From assembly GCF_002750975.1 (NCBI RefSeq), contig NZ_PEJS01000001.1, forward strand, positions 1,736,001 to 1,800,000: a stretch of 64,000 nt of DNA. The letters are read 5' to 3'. The position numbers and the translations under genes are program-made. The notes under the pieces are model-generated. The model saw only the letters and a program-made list of their open reading frames with translations. It was not told the origin of the DNA and made no database searches. Source of the DNA: Stenotrophomonas indicatrix. GTDB taxonomy: Bacteria; Pseudomonadota; Gammaproteobacteria; Xanthomonadales; Xanthomonadaceae. Each line of letters opens with the position of its first letter. Within the stretch, counting starts at the first letter, position 1. This document shows positions 33,848-43,691 of the stretch, one piece after another.

Positions 33848-35244
33848 GTCAGCCTCTCGTTCTCTTGTTCCACCAGGCGCTGCAACGCCGCCTGGCTGTG
33901 CGGTAGATCTGCGGCCTTGGCCACATCCTGGCCGAGGAATTCCATGATTTCCGGCCAGCGCTCAAGGGCTTCATCGGTCGCCGCGTCGTTGCCGCGCTGA
34001 TAGGCGCCGATGGCGATCAGGTCGCGGTTGGCCGAGTAGGCCGAGACCAGCCGTTTCAGCTTGCGGATGCGCAGACGCCACGGTTCGTCGGCGATTTCCG
34101 TGACCACGCGGCTGACCGACGATTCCACGTCGATGGCCGGGTACAGGCCGCTGTCGGCCACCCGGCGCGAGAGCAGGATGTGGCCGTCAAGAATCGCGCG
34201 CGCTGCATCGGCGATCGGATCCTGCGGATCGTCGCCTTCGGTCAGCACGGTGTAGAAGGCGGTGATCGAACCGCGCCCCTTGGCGCCGTTGCCTGCACGT
34301 TCCACCAGTGCCGGCAGCTTGGCGAACACCGATGGCGGATAGCCGCGCGTGGTGGGCGGCTCGCCCACCGACAGGCCGATCTCGCGCTGCGCCTGCGCGA
34401 AGCGGGTCAGCGAATCCATCAGCAGCAGGACGTTCAGGCCCTGGTCGCGGAACCATTCGGCGATGGCCGTGGCACGGTAGGCGCCATGCAGGCGGGCCAG
34501 CGGCGGCCGGTCGGCCGGGCTGGCCACTACCACCGCGCGGCGCAGGCCTTCCTCGCCCAGCGTGCTTTCAACGAAATCGCGCACTTCGCGGCCACGCTCA
34601 CCGATCAGGCCGACCACGATCACGTCGGCGGCGGTGTAGCGGGTCATCATGCCCAGCAGCGTCGATTTGCCGACGCCGGAGCCGGCGAACAGGCCCACAC
34701 GCTGGCCGCGGCCGATCGGCAGCAGCGCGTTGATCGCGCGCACGCCCACGTCCAGCGGCTGGGTGATCGGTTCGCGCGCCAACGGATTGATCGAAACGCC
34801 GGCCATGCCGACGTGGCCTTCAGCGCGGATCGGGCCCTTGCCATCCAGCGGTACGCCATCGCTGTCGATGACACGGCCGAGCAGGCCTTCGCCCACTTCC
34901 ACGCCGCCACGACGCGCCGAGGGCACCACCCGCGCATTCGGCAGCAGCCCGTGCAGTTCGGCGCTGGGCATCAGGTAGGTGCGTTCGCCGGCGAAGCCGA
35001 CCACTTCGGCATCGACCCAGCCGCCGTCAACCACTTCCACCTTGCAGCTGGCGCCGAGCGGCGCTTCGCAGCCGACCGCTTCCAGGGTCAGGCCGACCGC
35101 CCGCCGCAGCACGCCTTCGCGGATCAGCCCGCGACCGTGCGCGGTGTCGACTTTCAGGCCGTCGAGGCGGTTGGCCAGGCGCAGGTTGCGGGCAACGGCC
35201 CAGTCGGCCGGCGGCGACGGCTGCGAAGCGGTATTGGTGTTCAT
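33844..35244 (-). CDS. fliI: Flagellum-specific ATPase FliI
   Basis: 466 residues with F1-beta-like fold. Walker A is at 187-195 (AGSGVGKST), Walker B is in VLLLMDSLTRFAQAQREIGL, and DPIADAARAILDGHI is conserved. It hydrolyses ATP to help unload export substrates. It overlaps fliH and fliJ by 4 nt each. Confidence 0.97.
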   Translation of the reverse strand: MNTNTASQPSPPADWAVARNLRLANRLDGLKVDTAHGRGLIREGVLRRAVGLTLEAVGCEAPLGASCKVEVVDGGWVDAEVVGFAGERTYLMPSAELHGLLPNARVVPSARRGGVEVGEGLLGRVIDSDGVPLDGKGPIRAEGHVGMAGVSINPLAREPITQPLDVGVRAINALLPIGRGQRVGLFAGSGVGKSTLLGMMTRYTAADVIVVGLIGERGREVRDFVESTLGEEGLRRAVVVASPADRPPLARLHGAYRATAIAEWFRDQGLNVLLLMDSLTRFAQAQREIGLSVGEPPTTRGYPPSVFAKLPALVERAGNGAKGRGSITAFYTVLTEGDDPQDPIADAARAILDGHILLSRRVADSGLYPAIDVESSVSRVVTEIADEPWRLRIRKLKRLVSAYSANRDLIAIGAYQRGNDAATDEALERWPEIMEFLGQDVAKAADLPHSQAALQRLVEQENERLT

Positions 35245-35882
35245 GCGATGGCTCCGGTCTGGCGGATCACGGCGTCCAGCGCGCCGCGCAGGCGGGCTTC
35301 CAGGGTGCCGTCGATGCGTACCGCTTCGGCATGCACGCGCAGGTCGCCACGGCTCAGGCTGGTGTCAGGCACCAGGCGCTGCTGCGGCGACAGGGTCAGC
35401 AACGGGGCGAGGGCGGTGATGTCATCGGGGTGCAGGCGTACTTCCACCTCGCGGTTGCTGCCGCCGACGGCGTCAATCGCCTCGCCGACCAGTTGTCCCA
35501 GCAGCGCCGGATCGGCCTCGTATGCACGGCCTACCAGCGCACCGGCAATGCGTACCGCCAGTTCGCCGAGGGCGCCGACCACTTCATTTTCCAGGCGTGC
35601 CAGCGGCCGGCCGAAGTTGTCGAGGATACCCTCGATCTGCGCGACCAAGCGGCGCACTTCGGCCTGGCCCTGGCTGAAGCCATCGGCATGGCCCTGGTCG
35701 AAACCTTCCTTCTCGGCGCTGTCCTGGATCGCCTGGATTTCCTCCAGGGTCGGCAGCTGCAACGGCGGCTCGGGCTCATGCTCCGGGTCCGGCTCGGTGA
35801 GTTCGAAGGCCTCGTCCTGGTCCAGCACCGGTTCGGGCTGGGCCAGCAGGTCCGGGGCAAGCCAGCGCACGACGTTGCTCAC
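35241..35882 (-). CDS. fliH: Flagellar assembly protein FliH
   Basis: 213 residues. An acidic N-terminal stretch (EPVLDQDEAFELTEPDPEHE) precedes a coiled coil with Gly/Ala-spaced helices and the FliH C-terminal domain that holds FliI. The start is GTG overlapping the fliG stop (GTGA); no ATG alternative exists nearby. It links the ATPase to the C-ring through FliN. Confidence 0.93.
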   Translation of the reverse strand: MSNVVRWLAPDLLAQPEPVLDQDEAFELTEPDPEHEPEPPLQLPTLEEIQAIQDSAEKEGFDQGHADGFSQGQAEVRRLVAQIEGILDNFGRPLARLENEVVGALGELAVRIAGALVGRAYEADPALLGQLVGEAIDAVGGSNREVEVRLHPDDITALAPLLTLSPQQRLVPDTSLSRGDLRVHAEAVRIDGTLEARLRGALDAVIRQTGAIA

Positions 35883-36883
35883 AGCATCGCCTCCGCGCTG
35901 CCGCCGATGGTGACAGTGCCCTCATCGGCCATGCGCTTGACGATGGCGAGGATCTCGCGCTGCGCCACTTCCACGTCGGACAGGCGGACCGGACCGCGCG
36001 CTTCCATGTCTTCCAGCAGGATCTCGGCTGCACGCTGGGACATGTTGCGGGTGATCTTGTCGCGCACCTTGATGTCGGCGCCGCGCAGGGCCAGGCCCAG
36101 TCGCTCGCCGCTCACTTCGCGCAGCACCAGCTGCATCTCGCGGTCGTCCAGGTCCACCAGGTCGTCGAACACGAACATCAGGTCCTGGATGCGGCCACTC
36201 AGCGGGGCGTCGATGCGCGCGATCTCGCCCAGGATCGCCTGGTCCTGGCCGCTGTCCATGAAGTTGAGGATGTTGGCCGCGCACTGCACGCCGCCGATGT
36301 TGGACGACTTCAGGTTCTGGTTGCCGGCGAACTGGCGTTCCATGATCTCGTTGAGTTCGTTCAGCGCATTGGGCGGAATGCCATCGAGGGTGGCGATGCG
36401 CAGCAGCACGTCCACGCGGGTGCGCTCGGGCAGCAGCTTCAGCGCGTCGGCAGCCTGGTCGGTTTCCAGGTGCGCCATCACGATGGCGATGATCTGCGGA
36501 TGCTCGTTGCGCACCAGGTCGGCCACCGCACGCGGGTCCATCCACTTCAGTGCGTCCAGGCCGGTGGTGTTGCGGCCCAGCAGGATGCGGTCGATCAGGT
36601 TGCCGGCCTTCTCGCTGCCCAGCGCCTGCACCAGCATGTTGCGGATGTAGTCGTCCGAGCCCACGCCCAGCGAGGTCTTCGAGCCCAGTTCCTGGCTGAA
36701 CTGGTCCATCACCCGTTCCACCTGTTCGCGGGTGATGTCGGACATGGTGGCCATGGCGATGCCGATCTTCTGCACCTCCTTCGGCTCCATGTGGCGCAGC
36801 ACTTCGGCCGCGTCCAGTTCACCCAGCGACAGCAACAGGACGGCGGCGCGCTGCACGCCGGTCAGGGGCGCGACCTCAGTCAT
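35879..36883 (-). CDS. fliG: Flagellar motor switch protein FliG
   Basis: 334 residues with three ARM-like domains. The N-terminal domain (LTGVQRAAVLLLSLGELDAA) binds FliF, the EHPQ motif is present (LVRNEHPQIIAIVMAHL), and the C-terminal torque domain has the charged helix (LREVSGERLGLALRGADIKV). It overlaps fliF by 8 nt. It is the torque-receiving rotor protein and the target for MotC and YcgR. Confidence 0.97.
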   Translation of the reverse strand: MTEVAPLTGVQRAAVLLLSLGELDAAEVLRHMEPKEVQKIGIAMATMSDITREQVERVMDQFSQELGSKTSLGVGSDDYIRNMLVQALGSEKAGNLIDRILLGRNTTGLDALKWMDPRAVADLVRNEHPQIIAIVMAHLETDQAADALKLLPERTRVDVLLRIATLDGIPPNALNELNEIMERQFAGNQNLKSSNIGGVQCAANILNFMDSGQDQAILGEIARIDAPLSGRIQDLMFVFDDLVDLDDREMQLVLREVSGERLGLALRGADIKVRDKITRNMSQRAAEILLEDMEARGPVRLSDVEVAQREILAIVKRMADEGTVTIGGSAEAML

Positions 36884-38522
36884 TGGCCACCCAGCCCTTG
36901 ACCACCTGGGCCACGCGCTTGGAGTCGGTCTTCACGGCTTCACGGGCCATCCGCAATCGTTCCTCATAAGAATCCACCGGCAGGGCCAGCGCTTCCGGCC
37001 CGCCCAGGCTGACCCGGTCGGCGCCCAGCGCCGGCAGCGGGGTGCCATCGTCATCGACCAGCTGCACGTCCGCGGTGTGCGGTTCCAGCGCCAGTTCTTC
37101 GTTCTTGCGGTTCTGCCCGGTGATGCCGCGCAGTGCCGGGCGCAGCACGCCGAACAGCAACGCCATCACCACCAGCGCACCCAGCAGCATGCGGCCGGCA
37201 TCGTGCACCCACGGCAGTTCCCACCAGGCCGGGCCTTCCACCGGCGTGGTGTCACGCACGAACGGGGCATTCATCACCGACACGGTGTCGCCACGCTCGG
37301 CACTGAAACCGACGGCCTGCTTGACCAGTGCCTCGACCCGGGTCAGTTCGGCCGCCGACAGCGGCTGCGGTGCAACCTTGCCGTTGGCGCCGGCGCGCGG
37401 CACGTTGTCCACCAGCACCGCCACCGACACGCGCTTGATGCGGCCGGCCGGCTGGCGGGTGTGCTGCAGGGTACGGTCCAGCTCGTAGTTGCGGGTCGCG
37501 TTCTTGCTGCTTTCGGTCGGTGCCTGCGCGGTGGCCGGTGCGGCGGCCTGGCCCGGCGGGCTGTTGCTGGTGGCACCCGGTACGCCCTGCGGGCCCGGCG
37601 TGCTGCTGGTGTTCTCGCTCATCTGCTCGCTGCGCAGCTTCTGCGGCTCGCCGTTGTACAGCTCGCGCGCTTCCTCGGTCACCGAGAAGTCCATGTCGAC
37701 ACTGACTTCGGGGTTGACCCGGCCGGGGCCGGTCATCGGTTCCAGCAGCTCGCGGATACGCTGGTTGAACGAGGTTTCCTGGCGGCGCACCTGTTCGAAC
37801 TGGGCAGCGTTGACGGCCGCTTCGCTGTTGGGGTCGCTGACGCTGAGCATGCGACCGCTCTGGTCGACCACGGTGACGCGTTCCGGCGCCAGATCGGGAA
37901 TGGCTGCAGCAACCATGTGCACGATCGCATCAACCTGGCTGCGTTCCAGCTGCTGGCCGCCACGCAGTTCAAGGGTGACCGAGGCACTGGCCACATCACG
38001 CTGGCGGGTGAACGCACTGGGCTTGGGAATGGCCAGGTGCACGCGCGAATCGCGCACCGGGCGCAGCGTGTTGATGGTGCGCGACAGTTCGGTTTCCAGC
38101 GCGTGCTGGTAGCGCGCACTTTCCACGAACTGGCTGACACCAAAACCGGGGTCGCGCTCCATCAGCTCGAAGCCGAGCTTGCCGCTGTCGGTCAGGCCCG
38201 AGCCCGCCAGTTTCAGGCGGGCATCGTGCAGGTTCTTCTCCGGCACGGTGATGCCGCCGGTGGCCGGGTCCAGCTGGAACGGAATCTGTGCGGCACGCAG
38301 CAGATCGGTCGCTTCAGCGGTGGCCTTCTGGTCCAGGCCGGTGTACAGCGGCACCATGCCCGGCTTCTGCGACCAGAAGAACACGAACAGCCCGGCCGCG
38401 ACGGCCACGGCGATCATCGCCATCAGTCCGAGCCGACGGGTGATCTGCAGGCTTTGCAGCCGATCGAACCACTGGCCCGCCTTTTCGGCGTTCAGGGATT
38501 CCTTGGAGAGCGACAGGGCCAT
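36876..38522 (-). CDS. fliF: Flagellar MS-ring protein FliF
   Basis: 548 residues. Two membrane helices (about 32-52 and 440-460) bracket the periplasmic YscJ/FliF ring-building domains (LYTGLDQKATAEATDLLRAA; FELMERDPGFGVSQFVESAR). The cytoplasmic C-terminus (ESYEERLRMAREAV-like, ending KGWVAND) binds FliG. It is the first large structure assembled at the pole set by FlhF. It starts 12 bp after fliE. Confidence 0.96.
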   Translation of the reverse strand: MALSLSKESLNAEKAGQWFDRLQSLQITRRLGLMAMIAVAVAAGLFVFFWSQKPGMVPLYTGLDQKATAEATDLLRAAQIPFQLDPATGGITVPEKNLHDARLKLAGSGLTDSGKLGFELMERDPGFGVSQFVESARYQHALETELSRTINTLRPVRDSRVHLAIPKPSAFTRQRDVASASVTLELRGGQQLERSQVDAIVHMVAAAIPDLAPERVTVVDQSGRMLSVSDPNSEAAVNAAQFEQVRRQETSFNQRIRELLEPMTGPGRVNPEVSVDMDFSVTEEARELYNGEPQKLRSEQMSENTSSTPGPQGVPGATSNSPPGQAAAPATAQAPTESSKNATRNYELDRTLQHTRQPAGRIKRVSVAVLVDNVPRAGANGKVAPQPLSAAELTRVEALVKQAVGFSAERGDTVSVMNAPFVRDTTPVEGPAWWELPWVHDAGRMLLGALVVMALLFGVLRPALRGITGQNRKNEELALEPHTADVQLVDDDGTPLPALGADRVSLGGPEALALPVDSYEERLRMAREAVKTDSKRVAQVVKGWVAND

Positions 38523-38534
38523 GCGGTTCTATCC

Positions 38535-38900
38535 TTACAGCGGCATGTTCATCACGTCCTGGTAGGCCTGGACGAGACGGTTGCGGACTTCCACGGTGGC
38601 GCGGAAGGCGATCTGGGACTGCTGCGAGGCGACCATCACCTTGGCCAGGTCGGCACCGGGTTCACCCAGTTCGAAGGCCTTGGCCAGCGCGCCGGATTTC
38701 TGTTGCGCATCGTTGACGCCGGCGATGGCGCCGCGCAGGGTTTCAGTGAAGCTGGCAGGCTGGACCTGCGGCGCATCCAGCACCGTGCCCGGCAGGGCAT
38801 TGCTACGCGGCGCTTCGGCAAGCGGGTTGAGCGCGGGCTGTCCTACCTGGGTCTGGTAGGAGCGGATCTGGGAAAGGATCGAAGTGACGGAGTGGGACAT
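38535..38900 (-). CDS. fliE: Flagellar hook-basal body protein FliE
   Basis: 121 residues, with the conserved C-terminal half (ALAKAFELGEPGADLAKVMV, SQIAFRATVEVRNRLVQAYQ). It joins the MS ring to the rod and activates the export gate. The ATG at 38900 is preferred over a TTG two codons upstream. It is the first gene of fliEFGHIJK with a sigma-54-like promoter 47 bp upstream. Confidence 0.95.
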   Translation of the reverse strand: MSHSVTSILSQIRSYQTQVGQPALNPLAEAPRSNALPGTVLDAPQVQPASFTETLRGAIAGVNDAQQKSGALAKAFELGEPGADLAKVMVASQQSQIAFRATVEVRNRLVQAYQDVMNMPL

Positions 38901-38946
38901 CTGCAACGGTTCCAGAAACAGGGATGGGGGTGTCTGCTGGAGCTAG

Positions 38947-38962
38947 TGCAAGTGCCGTGCCG
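38947..38962 (-). promoter_or_regulatory. RpoN promoter of fliEFGHIJK
   Basis: The minus strand reads CGGCACGGCACTTGCA. Only the first base differs from the consensus TGGCACG-N4-TTGCA. It is 47 bp upstream of the fliE ATG. Confidence 0.75.
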
Positions 38963-39090
38963 AAATGGCTGATTGGTTCAGTGAAGTGAGGGGGGGTGCT
39001 TTGTGGGGTTGCACCCCGCGCCCCGCGGTAGTGGCGGCCGCTGGCCGGCAACCTCAACAGCGACAGCCAAAGCGGGTTTCCTGAGGGATG

Positions 39091-39190
39091 GTGGGGTGGG
39101 TCCGGTTGCGGGGGACGCCGTGAACCCGTCCATGGGGGCTTGGCCGCGGCATCCATGCCGCGGACACCCCCGCAACCGGACCCACCCCGC
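39091..39190. repeat. Nested-hairpin intergenic repeat, copy 2
   Basis: Outer 24-nt arms (39091-39114 and 39167-39190) are complementary with one mismatch. The 52-nt core matches copy 1 at 1303-1400 in ACGCCGT, AACCC, TCCATGGGGGCT and the loop ATCCAT. The inner stem is CCGCGGC/GCCGCGG here versus TGGCGCC/GGCGCCA in copy 1. The outer stems share no evident sequence with copy 1. Confidence 0.7.
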
Positions 39191-39215
39191 CTTCGACAAT
39201 TTCCCGCTGCTGTTG

Positions 39216-39367
39216 GTGGGTGCTGACCGTTGGTCGGCACGCTGCGCTTGGTGGGTGTCGACCTTGGTCGACACGCTGCTGTTGGTGGGTGCTGACCGTT
39301 GGTCGGCACGCTGCTCTTGGTAGGTGTCGACCTTGGTCGACACGCTTGATCCACGCCATGCGTGGAT
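39216..39367. repeat. Tandem alternating GTGGGTGCTGACC / GTGGGTGTCGACC palindromes
   Basis: Two kinds of hairpin unit alternate: GTGGGTGCTGACCGTTGGTC-GGCAC at 39216-39240 and 39285-39309, and GTGGGTGTCGACCTTGGTCG-ACAC at 39251-39274 and 39320-39343 (the last with a GTAG head). The pair is repeated with a period of 69 bp. A GATCCACGCC-type palindrome follows at 39349-39367. They look like SMAG sub-families. Confidence 0.75.
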
Positions 39368-39418
39368 GCTGCTCTCGAGGCGTGTGACGCGTCATTTCAC
39401 CGGCGTCGGTTTTTTGGC

Positions 39419-39835
39419 CTATGGCTGCAGGGTCCAGCGGCCGGAATTCTGGCGCTGGCGTGGGGCGATGGGGCCGTCGTGCTGGGTGTAGATGAAGCGG
39501 CCCTGGTGGTCGGTCAGGCAGGTCAGCAGCAGGGTGTAGCGGGCGGGGCCGGCGGGGTGGGCTTCTGTCATCTGGATTTCCGCAATGTGCGGAGCCAGTT
39601 GCTGGTAACGGTAGCTGCCGCCGATGCGGAGGTCGGTGCCGAGGATGTGCAGCACGTACTGATTGCTGCCGAAGCTGACCTGCACCATGCGTCCGGCATT
39701 CGGATTATCTGGCTGGTACAGCGGATCGCTGAGGTTGGTGAACTGGCGCTGGTCGAGTGTGGTGGGCAGCGTGCAGTTGGATGCTGTGGCCAAGGCCGGG
39801 CAGAGCAGGGCGGCAAGCAGAGTCAGACGATGCAT
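39419..39835 (-). CDS. Hypothetical exported protein
   Basis: 138 residues with a signal peptide (MHRLTLLAALLCPALATAS, cleavage near TAS-NC). The mature part is polar with two cysteines (NCTLP and LLTCLTD) and strand-rich segments such as YVLHILGTDLRIGGSYRYQQ and FIYTQHDGPIAP. I do not recognise a family. The ATG at 39835 was chosen for the signal peptide; the longer frame runs into an upstream palindrome. It lies alone between fleQ and fliE, with no FliA- or RpoN-type promoter seen, so a flagellar role is not implied. Confidence 0.65.
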   Translation of the reverse strand: MHRLTLLAALLCPALATASNCTLPTTLDQRQFTNLSDPLYQPDNPNAGRMVQVSFGSNQYVLHILGTDLRIGGSYRYQQLAPHIAEIQMTEAHPAGPARYTLLLTCLTDHQGRFIYTQHDGPIAPRQRQNSGRWTLQP

Positions 39836-39940
39836 GGCGGAACCTCGTTGGGACGTCCTTGCCATGCTCCGCGGTGCGGTTGCGTTGTCTGTAGGAAAAC
39901 GTGCAAATGCAGCGAAATATTCTCGGTACCGTCGCCCGGC

Positions 39941-39963
39941 ATCCACGCATGGCGTGGATCTAC
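39941..39963 (-). repeat. Single GTAGATCCACGCC-type SMAG palindrome
   Basis: Same unit as at 5195-5217, with its GTAG head on the minus strand. It lies in the 248-bp gap between fleQ and the exported protein gene. Confidence 0.8.
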
Positions 39964-40031
39964 TGAGCAATCCGGACGCTGCCATGGAACCGTCGCACCC
40001 GCCCGCGCATCAGGCGGACCCCACAAACACC

Positions 40032-40055
40032 AACGCCCGGGCAAGCCCAGGCGTT
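40032..40055 (-). terminator. Probable terminator after fleQ
   Basis: Stem AACGCC/GGCGTT extended by GGG/CCC across one mismatch, with a 4-nt loop. The minus strand continues GGTGTTTGTGG, a weak T-tract. It starts 29 bp after the fleQ stop. Confidence 0.6.
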
Positions 40056-40083
40056 CGTGCCCCCTTCATGCTGGTGACGCGTG

Positions 40084-41585
<1,502 letters not shown>

Positions 41586-41589
<4 letters not shown>

Positions 41590-41963
41590 GACCGTTCCTC
41601 CCTGAGGCCTTCCAGGATCGGCATGACTTCCTGGATGTAGGACAGCTTGCTGACGAAGTTGTCGGCGCCGGCGCGCAGTGCGTGCTCGCGATGCTCGACG
41701 TCATCGAAGTGGCTGGCGATCACGATGTACGGGGCATCATCCTGCGACTTGATCAGGCGGGTGGCCTGCAGGCCGCCCATTTCCGGCATCGCCAGATCCA
41801 TCAGCACCACCTGCGGGCGCAGGCTTTCCGAGCGTTCGATCGCTTCCAGGCCGTTGCCGGCGCTGCCGACGATCTGCAGCCAGTCGATCTTGCGGAAGTG
41901 GCGCATGGCCGCGTTGATGAAGCCCTCGTGGTCATCGACCAGCAGAACTGTGAGCTTGTTCAT
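41586..41963 (-). CDS. Single-domain response regulator between rpoN2 and fleQ
   Basis: 125 residues, receiver only: D10/D11 acidic pair, phospho-acceptor D56 (VVLMDLAMPEMGG). There is no output domain. The ATG at 41963 is preferred because AGGA lies about 8 nt upstream; an ATG three codons earlier abuts it. It is co-transcribed and coupled with fleQ, so it may relay a phosphorylation signal to FleQ or RpoN2. No cognate histidine kinase is in the window. Confidence 0.88.
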
Positions 41964-41977
41964 GTCCAACATCCTTT

Positions 41978-43387
41978 TCAGCCCACCCGGGCCAGCTGCG
42001 GTTGCCTGGCGTTGACCCGGCGCCGTTCGCGGGCCGGGGCGATATCCAGTTGTTCGCGGTATTTTGCGACGGTTCGACGGGCAATGTTCACCCCTTGGCG
42101 GGACAGCAGGCCAGCGATGGCCTCGTCCGCCAGCGGGCGTCCGGCCGGTTCGGCGTCGATCAGGCGGCGGACCATGGCCTTGACCGCCTGGCCGGACACG
42201 CTGGCCCCTTCCAGGCGCACTGCGAAGAAGTGCTTGAGTTCGAAGGTGCCGCGCGGGGTCTGCAGGTACTTGCCGGTGGTGATGCGCGAAACGGTGGATT
42301 CGTGCATGCCGATTTCTTCGGCCACTTCCTTCAGGGTCAGCGGTGCCATGGCTTCTTCGCCACGCACCAGGAAGGCTGCCTGGCGCTCGACGATCACCCG
42401 CGCCGTGCGCAGCAGGGTGTCGTAACGCATCGACAGGCCGCGGCTGAACCAGCGTGCCTCCTGCAGCATCTCGCGCAGGGCCGGCGCAGCCTCACCGCTG
42501 TCAGCCAGAGCCTGTTCGTACTGGCTGTTGATCGACACCCGTCGGCTGGTGGCCGGGTTCAGCGCCACCTTCCATTGTTCGTCGGCGTGCCAGGCGACCA
42601 CGTCCGGCACCACCACTGCATTGCGCTCGGGCAGCAGGCTGTCGCCCGGGCGCGGCTGCAGCGACAGGATCAGGCGGACGGCTTCGCGCACGTCCTCGAT
42701 CTCGGCATCGTGCTGGCGGGCGAGGGCGGGGTAGTCGTGCGCGGCCAAGGCATCGAGCGCGCCCTGCAGGATGCGCGCAGCCAGATGCCGGGCCGGCACC
42801 ACGCCGTGCAGGCTGCACAGCTGGGCCAGCAGCGATTCGCGCAGATCCTGCGCCGCCATGCCGGCCGGCTCGCCCTGCAGCAGGTGCTGGCGGACAGCTT
42901 CAACGCCGTCGGCATCGATGTCGAACTGCGCACTGGCCAGCAGCTGCAGCTGCGCCAGCGGTGCCTGCAGGTAGCCGGCATCGTCGCAGTGTTCCAGCCA
43001 GAAGGCGGCCACGGCCAGTTCGTGCTCGTCCAGGTCCAGCGCCAGGCGCTGCAGCACGCGCAGCTGCGGGTCGCTCGACTCGCCAGCGGCGATGCGCGCC
43101 ATGCGGTCGTCGTCGCCGTCCTGCCAGTTGGCGCCGGACACCTCCCACATCGAGGATTCGGGCAGTTCGTCGAACGCGGCCGTATCCAGCGTGGTGGTGG
43201 CCGGATCGGTAGCTTCGGCGGCGGGCGCTTCGGCGTCTTCGATTTCCAGCAGCGGATTGGAGTCCAGCAGGCGCTGGATTTCCTGTTCCAGGTGCAGGCC
43301 GTCGAGCTGCAGCAGCCGGATCGACTGCAGCAACTGCGGGGTGAGGTGAAGTTGTTGGCCCAGCTGGGTCGAGAGTGCAGCCTTCAT
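41978..43387 (-). CDS. rpoN2: RNA polymerase sigma-54 factor RpoN2
   Basis: 469 residues. The N-terminal Gln/Leu-rich activator-interacting region (LGQQLHLTPQLLQSIRLLQL) is followed by an acidic region II, the core-binding domain, and the C-terminal RpoN box ARRTVAKYREQL that reads the -24 element. Xanthomonads often have two rpoN genes; this one, tied to fleQ, is the flagellar copy. The seven or eight -24/-12 promoters in this window are its probable targets. The ATG at 43387 gives the canonical start. Confidence 0.95.
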   Translation of the reverse strand: MKAALSTQLGQQLHLTPQLLQSIRLLQLDGLHLEQEIQRLLDSNPLLEIEDAEAPAAEATDPATTTLDTAAFDELPESSMWEVSGANWQDGDDDRMARIAAGESSDPQLRVLQRLALDLDEHELAVAAFWLEHCDDAGYLQAPLAQLQLLASAQFDIDADGVEAVRQHLLQGEPAGMAAQDLRESLLAQLCSLHGVVPARHLAARILQGALDALAAHDYPALARQHDAEIEDVREAVRLILSLQPRPGDSLLPERNAVVVPDVVAWHADEQWKVALNPATSRRVSINSQYEQALADSGEAAPALREMLQEARWFSRGLSMRYDTLLRTARVIVERQAAFLVRGEEAMAPLTLKEVAEEIGMHESTVSRITTGKYLQTPRGTFELKHFFAVRLEGASVSGQAVKAMVRRLIDAEPAGRPLADEAIAGLLSRQGVNIARRTVAKYREQLDIAPARERRRVNARQPQLARVG

Positions 43388-43691
43388 CGTGGTTCCCCGG
43401 CGCCGCTCCCCGACGCCTTGTGGAACACATCTTGCTTTTGATCCGGCAAGGGCGGAATCGGGGGGTTCCTGAGGGTGTTGGTGGTGTTCCCGACACCGTG
43501 TAGGGAAAACCCCTACACAAGCGCGGGATTTTGACGATTGCGCGCGCCAAGTCATTGATTCGTGGTCAGCGGCCACGGTGGCAGGTCGTGCGTGCTGTAC
43601 GGAATCCCGTCGGGATGCGTATGGGTGACGGTATTTCGGCGCCGGCCGGCCCTGCCAGTGGCGCTGCGGCGTTACCGCCGACGCGGGGACG
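43388..43691. other. 304-bp region upstream of rpoN2
   Basis: Contains a near-perfect palindrome (43498-43518). No gene is supported. It must hold the promoter of rpoN2-receiver-fleQ, but no sigma-28 or sigma-54 signature was found, fitting expression from a housekeeping promoter under a dedicated regulator. Confidence 0.6.
43498..43518. promoter_or_regulatory. Palindrome GTGTAGGG-N5-CCCTACAC upstream of rpoN2
   Basis: Eight-base perfect arms with AAAAC between them, centred about 121 bp before the rpoN2 ATG. Its size and symmetry fit the operator of a dimeric helix-turn-helix regulator. The LuxR-type regulator gene lies directly upstream, but binding is only inferred. Confidence 0.5.

Larger units (their letters stand above)
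38901..39418. other. 518-bp intergenic region rich in palindromic repeats
   Basis: Holds the fliE promoter (38947-38962), a degenerate GTAGTGGCGGCCGCTGG-type palindrome near 39028-39052, the second nested-hairpin repeat (39091-39190), four tandem GTGGGTG-type palindromes (39216-39343) and a GATCCACGCC-type palindrome (39349-39367). No gene is supported. Confidence 0.7.

Noticed and set aside
43388..43691. Sigma-28 or sigma-54 promoter for rpoN2
   Set aside because: Both strands were scanned for TAAA/TCAA-N15-GCCGATAA and TGGCAC-N5-TTGC patterns and no acceptable match was seen.
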